Below are positions 51,573 through 60,753 of a stretch of DNA of 64,000 nt, one piece after another. Location of the stretch: the NCBI GenBank assembly GCA_963721115.1, contig CAVRIA010000025.1:30319-94318 (forward strand), in the 5' to 3' direction. The translations under genes were made by a program, and so were the position numbers. Source of the DNA: CAVRIA01 sp963721115. Lineage in GTDB: Bacteria; Desulfobacterota; Binatia; HRBIN30; CADEER01. Under the pieces are notes generated by a model. The model worked only from the letters and a program-made list of their open reading frames with translations, did no database searches and was not told the DNA's origin. How positions within the stretch are numbered: position 1 is the stretch's first letter; the number at the start of each line of letters is the position of its first letter.

Positions 51573-54500
51573 TGATTCTCCCACGGGTTGCTGTTCGGAT
51601 CGGCTGGATCGGTGCCGAGCGTCTCCTCGGTTCGGTCGAGCCACGTATCGCGGTCGCGGTCGATGCCCAGACGCCGCCCCGCTCCGAGCGGGACGCCGGT
51701 GTAGACGAGGATGTCGCCGGTCCCGACGCTGAGACGCAGAGCCGTCGACGTCAGCGGCGTCTCCAGCAAGCTGTCCGGAATGAACATCTGCTGCGCGGGA
51801 TCGAAGTAGTATCCCTTCTTCACGCCTCCGATGACGCCCTTGGCGATGACGTCGCTCTTCCCGCCGATCGCGTGGTTCGTCAACGCGTTGATCTCGCCGA
51901 TCGTCGGCACGTCTGCCCGGTTCGCCGTGGTCAAGGTCACCTGATGTCCGACGACCGGCGGCGTCTCGGTGGGGAAGGCGAGCATGAACGCGTACATGTC
52001 GCGCGCCTGCTGGGCGTTCATCGTGAACACGGAGGCGGCGAGGAACTCGGTCAGGCTGACGCTGCCGTCGTGCAGGAAGCCGAAGCCGCGCTTCTGCTGC
52101 GGCAGAGCGATGTTGTTGCCGTTGCCGTTGGTCAGATTCGGACGGATGAGGTCGAAGCCGATCTTCTCGTACATGTTGCGGAGCTGCGGAATCTTGAAGT
52201 CCTGCGTCTCCTGCTCGGCGCTGCCGTTGAACAGCTTCCGGTTCGACCCCGTCGGCAGGGTGTGACAGCCGTTGCAGCTGATCGCCCCGGCATCGAACAG
52301 CTGGTTGATGTAGCCGGTGCGGCCGTCCTGGGCGTTGCCCGTGCCCATCACGCCGCCGCCGGTCTGCAGCGGCACGGGCAGCGAGGTGGGCAGCGTGTCG
52401 TTGAGATTGTCGTACGGGTTGGGCGGGAACTTCACGGTCATGATGAAGTCGGTGTAGGCGTCCATGTCCGTCGGGCTGATGCCGAGGCACAGCTGACCCG
52501 AGGGGCAGTCGGAATGGCGGACACAGGCCTGCAGAGAGACCTCGCAGAAACCCTGCAGCCCCATCAGGCTGGCGAAGGCGCCGTTGAAATGTTGGAAATC
52601 CTGCATGTCGCCGCGCCAGTGAAGGGGCGACAGATCCTTGAGGCCACGCAGCGTCTGCGTGGTCATCGGGCCCTTCATGGGATCGAAGCCGCTGGTGGAC
52701 GGGCCGAGGAGCGGCCCGAACTGCACGAAGGGCGCGTTGTTGTAATTGACGAAATCGCCCTGCGGATCGCCGAGATCCCAGGCGACGTTGTCGAAGTTGC
52801 CCGACGTGTGACAGGTCGCGCAGGCGATGTCTCCGTGGCCGGAGGTCAGCTGGGCGTCGTAGAGGAACTTGCGCCCGTTCTTGATGACGTCGGGGCTGGG
52901 ATCGAACTGCGACGGGCCAGCCACGCCGGTGACGGCGATCTGGCTGTTCGTGCCGGTGTCGACAGTCGAAATGGTGTTGTCGATGCGGTTCAGAACGTAG
53001 AGGCGGCCGTCGGCCTCGTTCAGAGCGACGCCGCTCGGGCCGTTACCGACGTCGATCAGATCGGTCACGTCGCCGAAGGCGTCGAGAACCCCGACCTTCC
53101 GCGAGCTGAACGCCGTCAGATAGAAGGTCGAGCCGTCGGCGCTGAACGCGCCATCCCCTGGGTTGGCCAGGCTCTCGGCGATCTCCTGCGCGGGTCCCGG
53201 CGAAACGGCGTAGTTGATGTGGGGATTGAGATCGACCGGCGTGACGCCACCGCTTCCGGGGTCGACGATCGAGACGCGCGTCTGCACGAGGTGCCCGCGC
53301 AGATTGGGCTCGAAGCGGACCAGGTTGCGGGAGTCGATGTTGGGAACCCATACATCGCCCGTACCCGGCTGCACCTCGGCGTCGAAGAGCATCGTTCCGA
53401 CGTGGCTGACCGTGCTCACCACCGAAGGAGTGGGGGCATTGGCGGAAATCACGAAGAGATCCTCGTCCGGCATCGAGAAGTCGACGTAGTTGCTCCAGTT
53501 GTGGCCGGTCTCGTCCTCCCATCGCCCGTTGGCGGGGTTGAACTTCACGATCAGGCCGACGTTGGGAGCCGTTCCCAGACCGGACTTGCGCGGCGGGTTG
53601 GGCGGCGGTGGGCCGCCGCCGTTGCTGACGAGGTCATGAAAGAGAGTGGTGGTCTGGTTGCCGGACTCGAGCACGACGGCGTACACCTCGGTGCCCGCCG
53701 CGTTGACGGCGAGGGCCCGCGGATCGTCGCCGAAGATGTCGAGCGACACGACCTGACCTCGCGTCGCCGCATCGTACACGTTCACCTTGTCCTGATTGCC
53801 CGCCAGCGAGACGAAGGCGCGCCCGCTGGCGAAGGCGACGTCGGTCGGCTCGTCCCCGCACGCGATGGTTCCGATCACGGAGCCAGCGACGACGTCGACG
53901 ATGCTGACGGTGTCCGAGAGGTGGTTGACGACCCAGACTTCGCTCGTCCCCGGTCGCACCGCGAGGCTGACCGGATCGAGGCCGACCTCCACGTCTCCCG
54001 TGAACGTCAGCGAGCCATCCGCCTCGACGTTGAAGATCGCGAGGCGATCGTCCGGTGTATTCACCGCATAAAGCCGGTCTCCCGCTTCCGACAGAGCCAC
54101 TGGGTGGACCTGCGAAGATTCGAAGTTCTCGAAGTCGACGTCCGGCGGCATGATCACCGCCAGCTGGCGGGTCGCCGGGGTCGGATCCCCCGCCGCGAAG
54201 GCGCGCTCTGTGGCGACGAGGTTTCCCTCATCGAGCGCGGACGCCTGCAGGTCCTGCTGCTTGGTGGAGCGGGCGCGGACGGTGAAGGAACCGGCCGCCT
54301 GGAACGTGGCGGTGACGGGCGATCCGGTCGCCGGCGCCGCCCCACCGTCGAAGTTCCAGCTCACGCCGTCTCCCGAGCCGCTGCCGGCGAACGTACCGTT
54401 CTGCCCCGCATTCAGGCTCGATGGACCGCTGCTGATCGACGTGTCCGGCAGGGTGACGTTGACCGTGGCCACCTGCGACGTCATGCGACCGTTCGCGCAG

Positions 54501-54760
54501 GCGGAGAAGGGCAGGAAGTTGGCGGCCGGTATCGTCACGCCGTTGATACTGACGGCGAGCGTGCCGGTATCCACCGTGCACTCGGCGCTCAGCTGGAGGT
54601 TCACGGCATTGATCGTGACCAGAGAACTCTCATGCGGCGTCGGTCCCACGAACTCGAGTGGGCCGGGTGCCGGTAGTCCCAGAACGGTCGCCGCCGACAG
54701 AAGAGAAAGGCCCAGGACGAGTCCCGAAAGCTTGCCGACCTGCTGGAACCGTGCACTCAT
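51569..54760 (-). CDS. YVTN beta-propeller / di-haem cytochrome c protein
   Basis: 1063-residue exported protein. A signal peptide (LVLGLSLLSAATVLGLPAP) precedes an N-terminal Ig/PKD-like beta domain, then a YVTN propeller (about 200-640: RLYAVNTPDDRLAIFNVE, VWVVNHLSDTVSIVD, RLYVLNRIDNTISTVD). The C-terminal domain carries two c-type haem motifs, CATCH at 647-651 and CNGCH at 829-833, and resembles MauG/cytochrome-c-peroxidase-like parts of propeller-cytochrome oxidases. A Cys-rich insert lies between the haems. It would transfer electrons in the periplasm; the substrate is unknown. Start at 54760 follows AAGGGGG. Coupled to the membrane TPR gene downstream. Confidence 0.88.
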   Translation of the reverse strand: MSARFQQVGKLSGLVLGLSLLSAATVLGLPAPGPLEFVGPTPHESSLVTINAVNLQLSAECTVDTGTLAVSINGVTIPAANFLPFSACANGRMTSQVATVNVTLPDTSISSGPSSLNAGQNGTFAGSGSGDGVSWNFDGGAAPATGSPVTATFQAAGSFTVRARSTKQQDLQASALDEGNLVATERAFAAGDPTPATRQLAVIMPPDVDFENFESSQVHPVALSEAGDRLYAVNTPDDRLAIFNVEADGSLTFTGDVEVGLDPVSLAVRPGTSEVWVVNHLSDTVSIVDVVAGSVIGTIACGDEPTDVAFASGRAFVSLAGNQDKVNVYDAATRGQVVSLDIFGDDPRALAVNAAGTEVYAVVLESGNQTTTLFHDLVSNGGGPPPPNPPRKSGLGTAPNVGLIVKFNPANGRWEDETGHNWSNYVDFSMPDEDLFVISANAPTPSVVSTVSHVGTMLFDAEVQPGTGDVWVPNIDSRNLVRFEPNLRGHLVQTRVSIVDPGSGGVTPVDLNPHINYAVSPGPAQEIAESLANPGDGAFSADGSTFYLTAFSSRKVGVLDAFGDVTDLIDVGNGPSGVALNEADGRLYVLNRIDNTISTVDTGTNSQIAVTGVAGPSQFDPSPDVIKNGRKFLYDAQLTSGHGDIACATCHTSGNFDNVAWDLGDPQGDFVNYNNAPFVQFGPLLGPSTSGFDPMKGPMTTQTLRGLKDLSPLHWRGDMQDFQHFNGAFASLMGLQGFCEVSLQACVRHSDCPSGQLCLGISPTDMDAYTDFIMTVKFPPNPYDNLNDTLPTSLPVPLQTGGGVMGTGNAQDGRTGYINQLFDAGAISCNGCHTLPTGSNRKLFNGSAEQETQDFKIPQLRNMYEKIGFDLIRPNLTNGNGNNIALPQQKRGFGFLHDGSVSLTEFLAASVFTMNAQQARDMYAFMLAFPTETPPVVGHQVTLTTANRADVPTIGEINALTNHAIGGKSDVIAKGVIGGVKKGYYFDPAQQMFIPDSLLETPLTSTALRLSVGTGDILVYTGVPLGAGRRLGIDRDRDTWLDRTEETLGTDPADPNSNPWENQ

Positions 54761-54803
54761 CTGTTCCCCCTTCCCATTATGGGTAGAAACCCTAATCTCC
54801 ACA

Positions 54804-54833
54804 TTTATGGCAGCCATGCAGCCCCGGGGTCAA
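54804..54833 (-). promoter_or_regulatory. Candidate sigma70 promoter for the cytochrome/TPR pair
   Basis: On the minus strand TTGACC (54828-54833) lies 18 nt before CATAAA (54804-54809), about 44 nt upstream of the ATG at 54760, in an AT-rich gap. Both hexamers differ from consensus by one or two bases. Confidence 0.5.
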
Positions 54834-54912
54834 TGCTTTTGTGATTTGCGAGTCAAGCGGACAAGTCCTCAGTGAACACTCGCATTTTGCTGTATCGCAA
54901 GGGAGATCGCCG

Positions 54913-55674
54913 ATGACGAAGCACTACACCGCCGTGATCACCGGAGCCGGCAGCGGCATCGGGCGGGCCTTCGCCGAAGCGCTGGGCCAGCGCGTCTACG
55001 ACCTGGTGTTGCTCGACGTCGATGAGGCGGGGCTGCGGGAGACGGCGGCGGCACTGAATCGGCGCAACATCGAAGTATCGACGATTGCCGCCGACGTCAC
55101 GGACGCCGCCCGCATGGAGAGCGCGTTGGCGCCGCACGTCGAGCGGATCGACCTGCTGATCAACTGCGCCGCTATCCTCGGGCCCGGCCACTGGTCGGCG
55201 CAGCCCGCCGGGGAGTTCGAACGGGTCCTTCATGTCGATCTGATCGGCACCGCGAACACCATCCGGGCCGCGCTCCCCGGCCTGCGCGCGGCCGGAGGAC
55301 ACGTCGTCGTCCTCGCCTCGACCGCCGCCGTTCACGGTTGGCCGCAGCTCGCCGCATACTCCGCGGCCAAGTTCGGCGTCGTCGGCTTCAGCGAAGCGAT
55401 CCGCGCCGAGCTGGCGGCGGACGGGGTGGGGCTCACCGTTGTGTTTCCGCTGCTCATCGACACGCCGCTCCTCGACCGGCCCGGCACGCCGCCGATTCTC
55501 CGCAGCGGCCGCCGCCTACCGCCCCGCCTCGTCGTGCAGAAGGTTCTGCGCGCGGTCGGCCAGAAGCAGCGCCGCGTCTATGTCCCCGGCAGCGTCCGTT
55601 TGATCGCCGCCCTGCACGCCCTCGCGCCATCCCTCCTCGACTGGTACGGCACCCGCTTCGGCCTCCCCCGATAG
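54913..55674 (+). CDS. SDR-family oxidoreductase
   Basis: 253-residue short-chain dehydrogenase. The cofactor loop is ITGAGSGIGRAFAEA, the structural motif NCAAILGPG stands for NNAG, and the catalytic pair is in AAYSAAKFGVVGF. The C-terminal third (LLDWYGTRFGLPR) is longer and more basic than classical SDRs, like members that contact membranes or lipids. Substrate unknown. Start at 54913 follows GGGAG. It diverges from the cytochrome gene and converges with the enoyl-CoA hydratase, 10 nt apart. Confidence 0.9.
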   Translation: MTKHYTAVITGAGSGIGRAFAEALGQRVYDLVLLDVDEAGLRETAAALNRRNIEVSTIAADVTDAARMESALAPHVERIDLLINCAAILGPGHWSAQPAGEFERVLHVDLIGTANTIRAALPGLRAAGGHVVVLASTAAVHGWPQLAAYSAAKFGVVGFSEAIRAELAADGVGLTVVFPLLIDTPLLDRPGTPPILRSGRRLPPRLVVQKVLRAVGQKQRRVYVPGSVRLIAALHALAPSLLDWYGTRFGLPR

Positions 55675-55684
55675 CCTGTTCGGC

Positions 55685-56464
55685 TCACTTCCCCTTCCAC
55701 TCGGGTTTGCGCTTCTGCGCGAAGGCCATGACTCCCTCCATCATGTCCTCGGAGCCGAACAGGGCACCGACCAGCGGATAGGACTTGTTCATCGCCTCTT
55801 GCAGCGGCAGGCCCTGGCTCTGCAGAGCTACTTGTTTGGTGGCGCGCACCGAGGTCGGCGAGCACGCGAGGACGTCGTTCGCCCAGCGTTCCGCCGCCGC
55901 GGGTAGCTCCTGCAGCGGCACCACTTCGTTGACGATCCCGAGGCGATGCGCCTCGTCCGCCGCGATCTGCTTGCCGGTCAGCATCAGGCCCATGGCGATC
56001 TTGGGCGGGACATATTGCGGCAGGCGCTGCATACCGCCGGCCAGCGCCGCCAGGCCGACGCGCGGCTCGGGCAGGCCGAAGCGCGCACTGTCCGCGGCGA
56101 TGATGATGTCACAGGCCATGGCGATCTCGAAGCCGCCGCCGAGGGCGAGGCCGTTCACGGCGGCAATCACGGGCTTGAACAGATCGAAGCGCGCCGTGAT
56201 GCCGCCGAAGCCGCCGTTGCCCATCTTGACCGCCCCCATGCCGTGCTCGGCGCTGTACTTCAGGTCGTTCCCGGCCGAGAACGCCTTGTCGCCGGCGCCG
56301 CTGATGATCGCCACCCACGAGTCGGCGTCGGCGGCGAAATCGTCGAAGGCGTCCGACAGCTCCTGGTTCGCCGGCGGGTGCAGCGCGTTGCGGACCTCGG
56401 GCCGATTGATGGTGATGAAGGCGATGCGATCTCTCTTCTCGTAGGTGATGAACTCGAATGCCAT
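55685..56464 (-). CDS. Enoyl-CoA hydratase/isomerase family protein
   Basis: 259-residue crotonase. FSAGNDLKYSAEHG supplies the first oxyanion-hole amide, and GLALGGGFEIAMACDIIIAA the second; FGLPEPRVGLAALAGGMQRL holds the catalytic-glutamate region. It hydrates or isomerises a 2-enoyl-CoA. It lies 43 nt downstream of the Mcd-like dehydrogenase, same strand, so the two are probably one operon and act in sequence. If that dehydrogenase is methylsuccinyl-CoA dehydrogenase, this would be a candidate for a downstream or side step, although mesaconyl-CoA hydratase itself belongs to another family. Confidence 0.92.
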   Translation of the reverse strand: MAFEFITYEKRDRIAFITINRPEVRNALHPPANQELSDAFDDFAADADSWVAIISGAGDKAFSAGNDLKYSAEHGMGAVKMGNGGFGGITARFDLFKPVIAAVNGLALGGGFEIAMACDIIIAADSARFGLPEPRVGLAALAGGMQRLPQYVPPKIAMGLMLTGKQIAADEAHRLGIVNEVVPLQELPAAAERWANDVLACSPTSVRATKQVALQSQGLPLQEAMNKSYPLVGALFGSEDMMEGVMAFAQKRKPEWKGK

Positions 56465-56507
56465 GCGGGGCTCCTTTCCACGGATCGTCAGCGGTGTCTG
56501 ATGTGCT

Positions 56508-58169
56508 TCAGCCGGCCAGCAGGTTGCGGGCGATCACCTTCAGCTCGAGGATCGGCTTGACGCCTTCGAAGATCGGCAGGACCTGGGCGTCGACCACGTA
56601 GCGCGAGATCGGGAACTCCTCGGCGTACCCCCAGCCGCCGTGCAACAGCTGCCCCTCCTGGCTGGTCCAGACGGCGACGTCGGAGGCGAGCAGCTTGGCC
56701 ATGGCCGGCTCGAGGGCGATCGACTCGTCCGCGTCCATCGCCCGGGCGGCTGCGTACGTCAGCCAGCGCCCGGCCATGATGTGCGTCGCCATGCGGCCGA
56801 TCTTGTACTGGGTGAGCGGAAACGCCCCGATCGGCCGGCCGAACTGCTTGCGGTCGGCGGCGTACTCGGCGGTGCGCTCCAACGCCGCCTGCGCCAGACC
56901 CGTGGCGCGGCCGCCGGTCTGCAGGCGTCCGGCGGCGAAGCCGTTCATCTGCAGGTAGAAGCCCTTGTTGAGACCGCCCGGCCCGCCGATCAGGTTCTCC
57001 GCCGGCACGAAGTAGTTGTCGAAGCTGAGCGTGAACGAGTGCATGCCGCGATAGCCCGGCGTGGCGTCCGCCTTGCCCTCGAGCACACCCCCTCCCGGCT
57101 GCTTCATCGTGAAGCTGTGCCCGTCGAACGCGTCCTTCTCGACGATGAACAGCGACAGCCCGCGCGCGCCCTTCTTCGGGTCCGGGTCGGTACGGGCCAG
57201 CACCGCCAGCACGTTGGCGCGCCCCGCGAACGTACACCATGCCTTGGCGCCGTTGATCAGATAGCCCTTGGTGCCGCCGACCTCCGCCTCGTCGGCGCGG
57301 CACTTCACCGAGGCGACGTCCGATCCCGTATCGGGCTCGGTGACCGAGATCCCGACCATGAGCTCGCCGGCCGCGATGGGCGGCAGCCACTTCTTCTTCT
57401 GCTCCTCGGTGCCCCCCTTCAGAAGGGCCTTGGTGAGGATCTCGGGCCGCGTGATCAGGCTGCCCGCCGCCGCCAGCGAGCAGCGCGACAGCTCCTCGGT
57501 GGTGAGGATCATCACCAGGTTGCCCATCCCGCCGCCGCCGAACGCCTCGGGCACCGACATGCCGAAGAAGCCGAGCTCTCTCATCTTGGCGATGATCGAT
57601 TCCGGCACCAGCTCGTCGTGGCGGTGGATGCGCTCGGCGATCGGCGCCACCTCGCTCTCCGCGAACTGGCGGACCGAGTCGCGCGTCATCACGGCCATCT
57701 CGTCGTCGATCCAGACGTGATTCGCCCCTCTCTGCTCGATGACGTGGCGGCCGATGGCACAGACCGTCTCGTCGGCCGCCGCCCGGCGCTCCAAGTCCTT
57801 GATCGCCGCGCTCCCGAGGGTGGCGTCGAGCCGGCCGGCCGCGAGACCGAACGCGTCGAGATGCGCATCGATCTGGCTGCCCAGACGCTGCGCCACCTCG
57901 GCGGCGAAGAGGCCGGCCATCGCCTCGATGCTGGGATCGCGATGCCCGTGCGCCGCGGCCCCGGCGTAGCTCAGCAGCTCGCGCGCCGCCGCCACCTCCG
58001 TCGCCGCGTAGGCGAGACGCTCGCAGTGCACCTGCTCGTCGTCGACGCGCTTGCCCCCGTCGGTGCGCTTGCTCGCCACCTCCAGCGCCTCGCGCACCAG
58101 CCCGTCCGTCGTCTGCACGAGTTTCTCCACTCCGGCCAGGTCGACCGGGTTCACGATCGCATCCGCCAT
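56508..58169 (-). CDS. Acyl-CoA dehydrogenase with N-terminal extension, candidate (2S)-methylsuccinyl-CoA dehydrogenase
   Basis: 553 residues, about 150 longer than ordinary acyl-CoA dehydrogenases. The extra N-terminal helical part (about 1-150, with YAATEVAAARELLSYAGAAA) matches the architecture of methylsuccinyl-CoA dehydrogenase (Mcd) of the ethylmalonyl-CoA pathway. The catalytic core follows: GISVTEPDTGSDVASVKCRA, YLINGAKAWCTFAGRANVL, and QLLHGGWGYAEEFPISRYV. Start at 58169 follows GGGAG. It diverges from a malyl-CoA/citramalyl-CoA-lyase-like gene, which belongs to the same pathway, and precedes an enoyl-CoA hydratase. The general family is certain; the Mcd assignment is inference from length and neighbourhood. 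Confidence 0.85.
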   Translation of the reverse strand: MADAIVNPVDLAGVEKLVQTTDGLVREALEVASKRTDGGKRVDDEQVHCERLAYAATEVAAARELLSYAGAAAHGHRDPSIEAMAGLFAAEVAQRLGSQIDAHLDAFGLAAGRLDATLGSAAIKDLERRAAADETVCAIGRHVIEQRGANHVWIDDEMAVMTRDSVRQFAESEVAPIAERIHRHDELVPESIIAKMRELGFFGMSVPEAFGGGGMGNLVMILTTEELSRCSLAAAGSLITRPEILTKALLKGGTEEQKKKWLPPIAAGELMVGISVTEPDTGSDVASVKCRADEAEVGGTKGYLINGAKAWCTFAGRANVLAVLARTDPDPKKGARGLSLFIVEKDAFDGHSFTMKQPGGGVLEGKADATPGYRGMHSFTLSFDNYFVPAENLIGGPGGLNKGFYLQMNGFAAGRLQTGGRATGLAQAALERTAEYAADRKQFGRPIGAFPLTQYKIGRMATHIMAGRWLTYAAARAMDADESIALEPAMAKLLASDVAVWTSQEGQLLHGGWGYAEEFPISRYVVDAQVLPIFEGVKPILELKVIARNLLAG

Positions 58170-58400
58170 GTCGCCGTACTCCCGTCGGTTGAAATGAGTG
58201 GTCGATGTCCTATCACCACACCCGCGGCGAACCAACTGCCCCCGCTGTCCGCAGTCGGCAAAAACAGCTCATCCGATCTCATTAGGGCGCACCGAAAAGC
58301 GCGGCTGAACGGCTAATTTGACGTTCCATCCGCTAGGTAGTACGCGACGTCCATCTTCCCGAACGCGTGCGCCGTCCGGCGCGGAGAGAAAGGGCCACCG

Positions 58401-59438
58401 ATGTTCCTCATCGAAGGCGGAAAACGCTTCGTCATCCCGCGCACCGAGATGACCTACCCCGGTCACAACGCGAAGCTGCACCAGAATGCGGCCGACGCGC
58501 AGAAGTCGCCGGTCGATCACGTGATGGCCGACTTCGAGGACGCGTGCCCCTACGAGTTCAAGGGCGAGAAGAGCCGCAAGGTGACGGTCGAGGCGCTCAA
58601 CGGGCTGGACTTCGGCCACAAGGTCGTGACCGTGCGACCCAACAACATCCACTCGCCCTTCTTCTTCGGCGACATGGAGGCCGTCGTCCTCGGCGCGCCG
58701 AACCGCTTCCACGGGATCGTCGTGCCGAAGACGCGCGGGCCGGAGGACATCATCTACGTCTCGAGAGTGCTGGACGATCTCGAACGGCGCGGCGGCTGGA
58801 AGCACCGCCTGCAGATCGAATGTCTGATCGAGACCCCGCACGCCCTGATCAAGGCCTACGAAATCGCCACTGCCTCCGATCGCATGTGCGGCCTGATCTT
58901 CGGGATCGCCGACTTCGCCGCCAATCTCGGCGTGCGCGAGGTCGTCGACGGCCAGAACCAGAACTTCCACTACGCCAAGCAGGCGATGGCAGTAGCTGCC
59001 AAAGCGGCCGGCCTGCACGCAATCGACAACGTCTATCTCAAGCTGGTGCGCAAGGGCGACTCGCCGGAGAAGGTGGCCGAGGTCGAGCGAGGCCTGCGCG
59101 AGAAGAACGTCGGCGCCCACAACCTCGGAATGGACGGCACCTGGGTCATCCACCCGCAGCAGGCGCAGATCTGCAACGAGTGCTACAGCCCCAACGCCGA
59201 GCAGATCCGCTACGCCAAGCGGGTGGTGGAGCTGTACCACGAGAAGGGCGGCGGCTCGATGGCCGACCCGGAGACCGGCGAGATGATCGACGAGGCGACG
59301 ATCAAGATGGCCCTCGTGGATCTCGCCAAGGCGGTTCAGGCCGGAAACGTCAGCGCCAAGTACCTGGCCGGGCACGCCCGCAAGTCGGCGGCGGTCACCG
59401 GCTACGACATCCTGGCGCTGATGGGCCGCGTCGGCTGA
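58401..59438 (+). CDS. HpcH/HpaI aldolase / citrate-lyase-beta family, candidate malyl-CoA/beta-methylmalyl-CoA lyase
   Basis: 345 residues of the CitE-like TIM-barrel family. HVMADFEDACPYEFKGEK has the acidic metal-binding cluster, followed by VTVRPNNIHSPFFFGDMEAV (substrate Arg), IECLIETPHALIKAYEIA with the catalytic/metal Glu, and LIFGIADFAANLG with the metal Asp. Members cleave malyl-CoA, methylmalyl-CoA or citramalyl-CoA. The divergent Mcd-like neighbour supports a role like Mcl1 in the ethylmalonyl-CoA pathway (glyoxylate plus propionyl-CoA). A CitE-like citramalyl-CoA lyase is the alternative. Start at 58401 follows AAAGGG. The PPTase gene begins 7 nt after its stop. Confidence 0.87.
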   Translation: MFLIEGGKRFVIPRTEMTYPGHNAKLHQNAADAQKSPVDHVMADFEDACPYEFKGEKSRKVTVEALNGLDFGHKVVTVRPNNIHSPFFFGDMEAVVLGAPNRFHGIVVPKTRGPEDIIYVSRVLDDLERRGGWKHRLQIECLIETPHALIKAYEIATASDRMCGLIFGIADFAANLGVREVVDGQNQNFHYAKQAMAVAAKAAGLHAIDNVYLKLVRKGDSPEKVAEVERGLREKNVGAHNLGMDGTWVIHPQQAQICNECYSPNAEQIRYAKRVVELYHEKGGGSMADPETGEMIDEATIKMALVDLAKAVQAGNVSAKYLAGHARKSAAVTGYDILALMGRVG

Positions 59439-59445
59439 GGACGCG

Positions 59446-60250
59446 GTGCGGCGCGCAGGCGGAGGGGATTCGCGACGCGCCCGGCCGGAGGCCTCGCTCC
59501 TGACCTTGCGCGCGGGCGATGTCCATGTCTGGTACGTCCGCCCCGAAGCGTGTCGGACGCGGCGCTGCTGCGAGCCTGCGAGGAGACCCTGTCGGCGGAC
59601 GAGCGCGGGCGCCGGGATCGCCTTCGTCTCGAAGAAGTCCGACACCAGTACCTGGTCGCCCACGCCTTGGTCCGCACCTGCCTGTCGCGCTATGCGGACG
59701 TGCGGCCGCACGCATGGGTGTTCGAGACCGATCCTCATGGGCGACCGGAGATCTCCGCCCCGGACGGGGCTCCCCCCTGCGCTTCAACCTGTCGCACACG
59801 GCGGGGCTCGTCGCCTGCGCGGTGACGTTGCGCGCCGCCATCGGCGTCGACGTCGAGGACACCCACCGCCGGGGACACGCCATGGAGGTCGCCGAACGCT
59901 TCTTCTCGCCACCCGAGGTCGCCGATCTACTCCGGTTACCGGAGTCGCGCCGGCCGCGCCGCTTCTTCGAGTACTGGACTCTGAAGGAGGCCTACATCAA
60001 AGCGCGGGGACTGGGCCTCGCCCTGCCGTTGCAGCGCTTCTCGTTCCGGTTGCGGCGCGGCGTCGCGATCTCCGCATCGTTCGATGCGTGCCTCGACGAC
60101 CGCCCGGAGAGCTGGCACTTCGCCCTATTCCGGCCGACGCGACGACACGTCCTCGCCGTCGGCGTCGAACGACCGCCGGGAACGATCTGCACCGTGGAGG
60201 TCCGGGAGTCGCCTCCGTTTTCTCCGGACCTGCAGACCAGCCGGCGTTGA
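59446..60250 (+). CDS. Sfp-type 4'-phosphopantetheinyl transferase, two frameshifts
   Basis: Reconstructed ~267 residues. It transfers phosphopantetheine from CoA to acyl, aryl or peptidyl carrier proteins. The N-terminus (LTLRAGDVHVWYVRPEA) is in one frame. A frame change near 59550 leads to SDAALLRACEETLSADERG and YLVAHALVRTCLSRY. A second, in a C6 run at 59772-59777, leads to LRFNLSHTAGLVAC, the Mg motif IGVDVED and FFEYWTLKEAYIKARGLGL, the Sfp hallmarks. A one-base loss in the C run fits a homopolymer error. The GTG at 59446 is a likely start, 7 nt after the lyase stop. It may substitute for AcpS, which is missing from its usual place next to pdxJ. Confidence 0.83.
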
Positions 60251-60753
60251 ACCTGAAGGGAGAGGCCGCGCCGGCTCGCGCTCCGGCACGGCCTCCGATG
60301 ACGGGACCGGGGAGGGGGATGAACCCCGGCCCCTTGCAAGGTGCACGAGAGGGTGTGTCGCGCACCCTACTCTTTGCTCCCGGCGCCGTGCGCCGGGGAG
60401 AATTCTGCTCCTGACCTACTCTCTTCTCTTCCGCCTCCGACTCGGGGCAACGGCGACAGCCCGGACCGGGAAACGGTGACGCGAAGAAGCGGGAGGACGA
60501 GGAGAGCAGACCGTGAATGGGAGACAGGAAGCTGCCCTCGACTGGGCCGGCGCTCGGTCGCTCTGTTCTCCAAAGTGACTATACGGGCCGCCCCCCGGCA
60601 TGTGTCAACATACTTGAGTCGAACTCATCGATTTCTCCTCTACCCGTAGCTGAGCTAATTCAATGCCGAGCCCAGGGAGAAGCGTCTCGCAGCCGACCGC
60701 GGCAGCGCGCGCCGCGGTTGACACGGGCGCGGCATCGCAGCAAGGAGGTTCTC
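60251..60753. other. Gene-poor stretch with hairpins and a tRNA-like remnant
   Basis: About 500 nt without a convincing gene. A near-perfect 12-bp inverted repeat (60263-60274 with 60283-60294) follows the PPTase stop and may end its transcript. At about 60603-60660, minus strand, TTAGCTCAGC and GAGTTCGACTC resemble tRNA D- and T-arms, but the anticodon arm is too short for a tRNA (see rejected items). A good ribosome-binding site at the right edge belongs to the AidB-like gene. Confidence 0.45.

Noticed and set aside
58318..58345. TTGACG upstream of the Mcl-like gene as a promoter -35
   Set aside because: No acceptable -10 at 16-19 nt; TAGTAC lies only 14 nt away.
60600..60668. tRNA-like sequence on the minus strand (TTAGCTCAGC, GGTAGAG, GAGTTCGACTC)
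   Set aside because: The space between D-like and T-like arms is about 12 nt too short for an anticodon arm, the T-loop has five instead of seven bases, and the flanking acceptor strands do not pair well. At most a relic.
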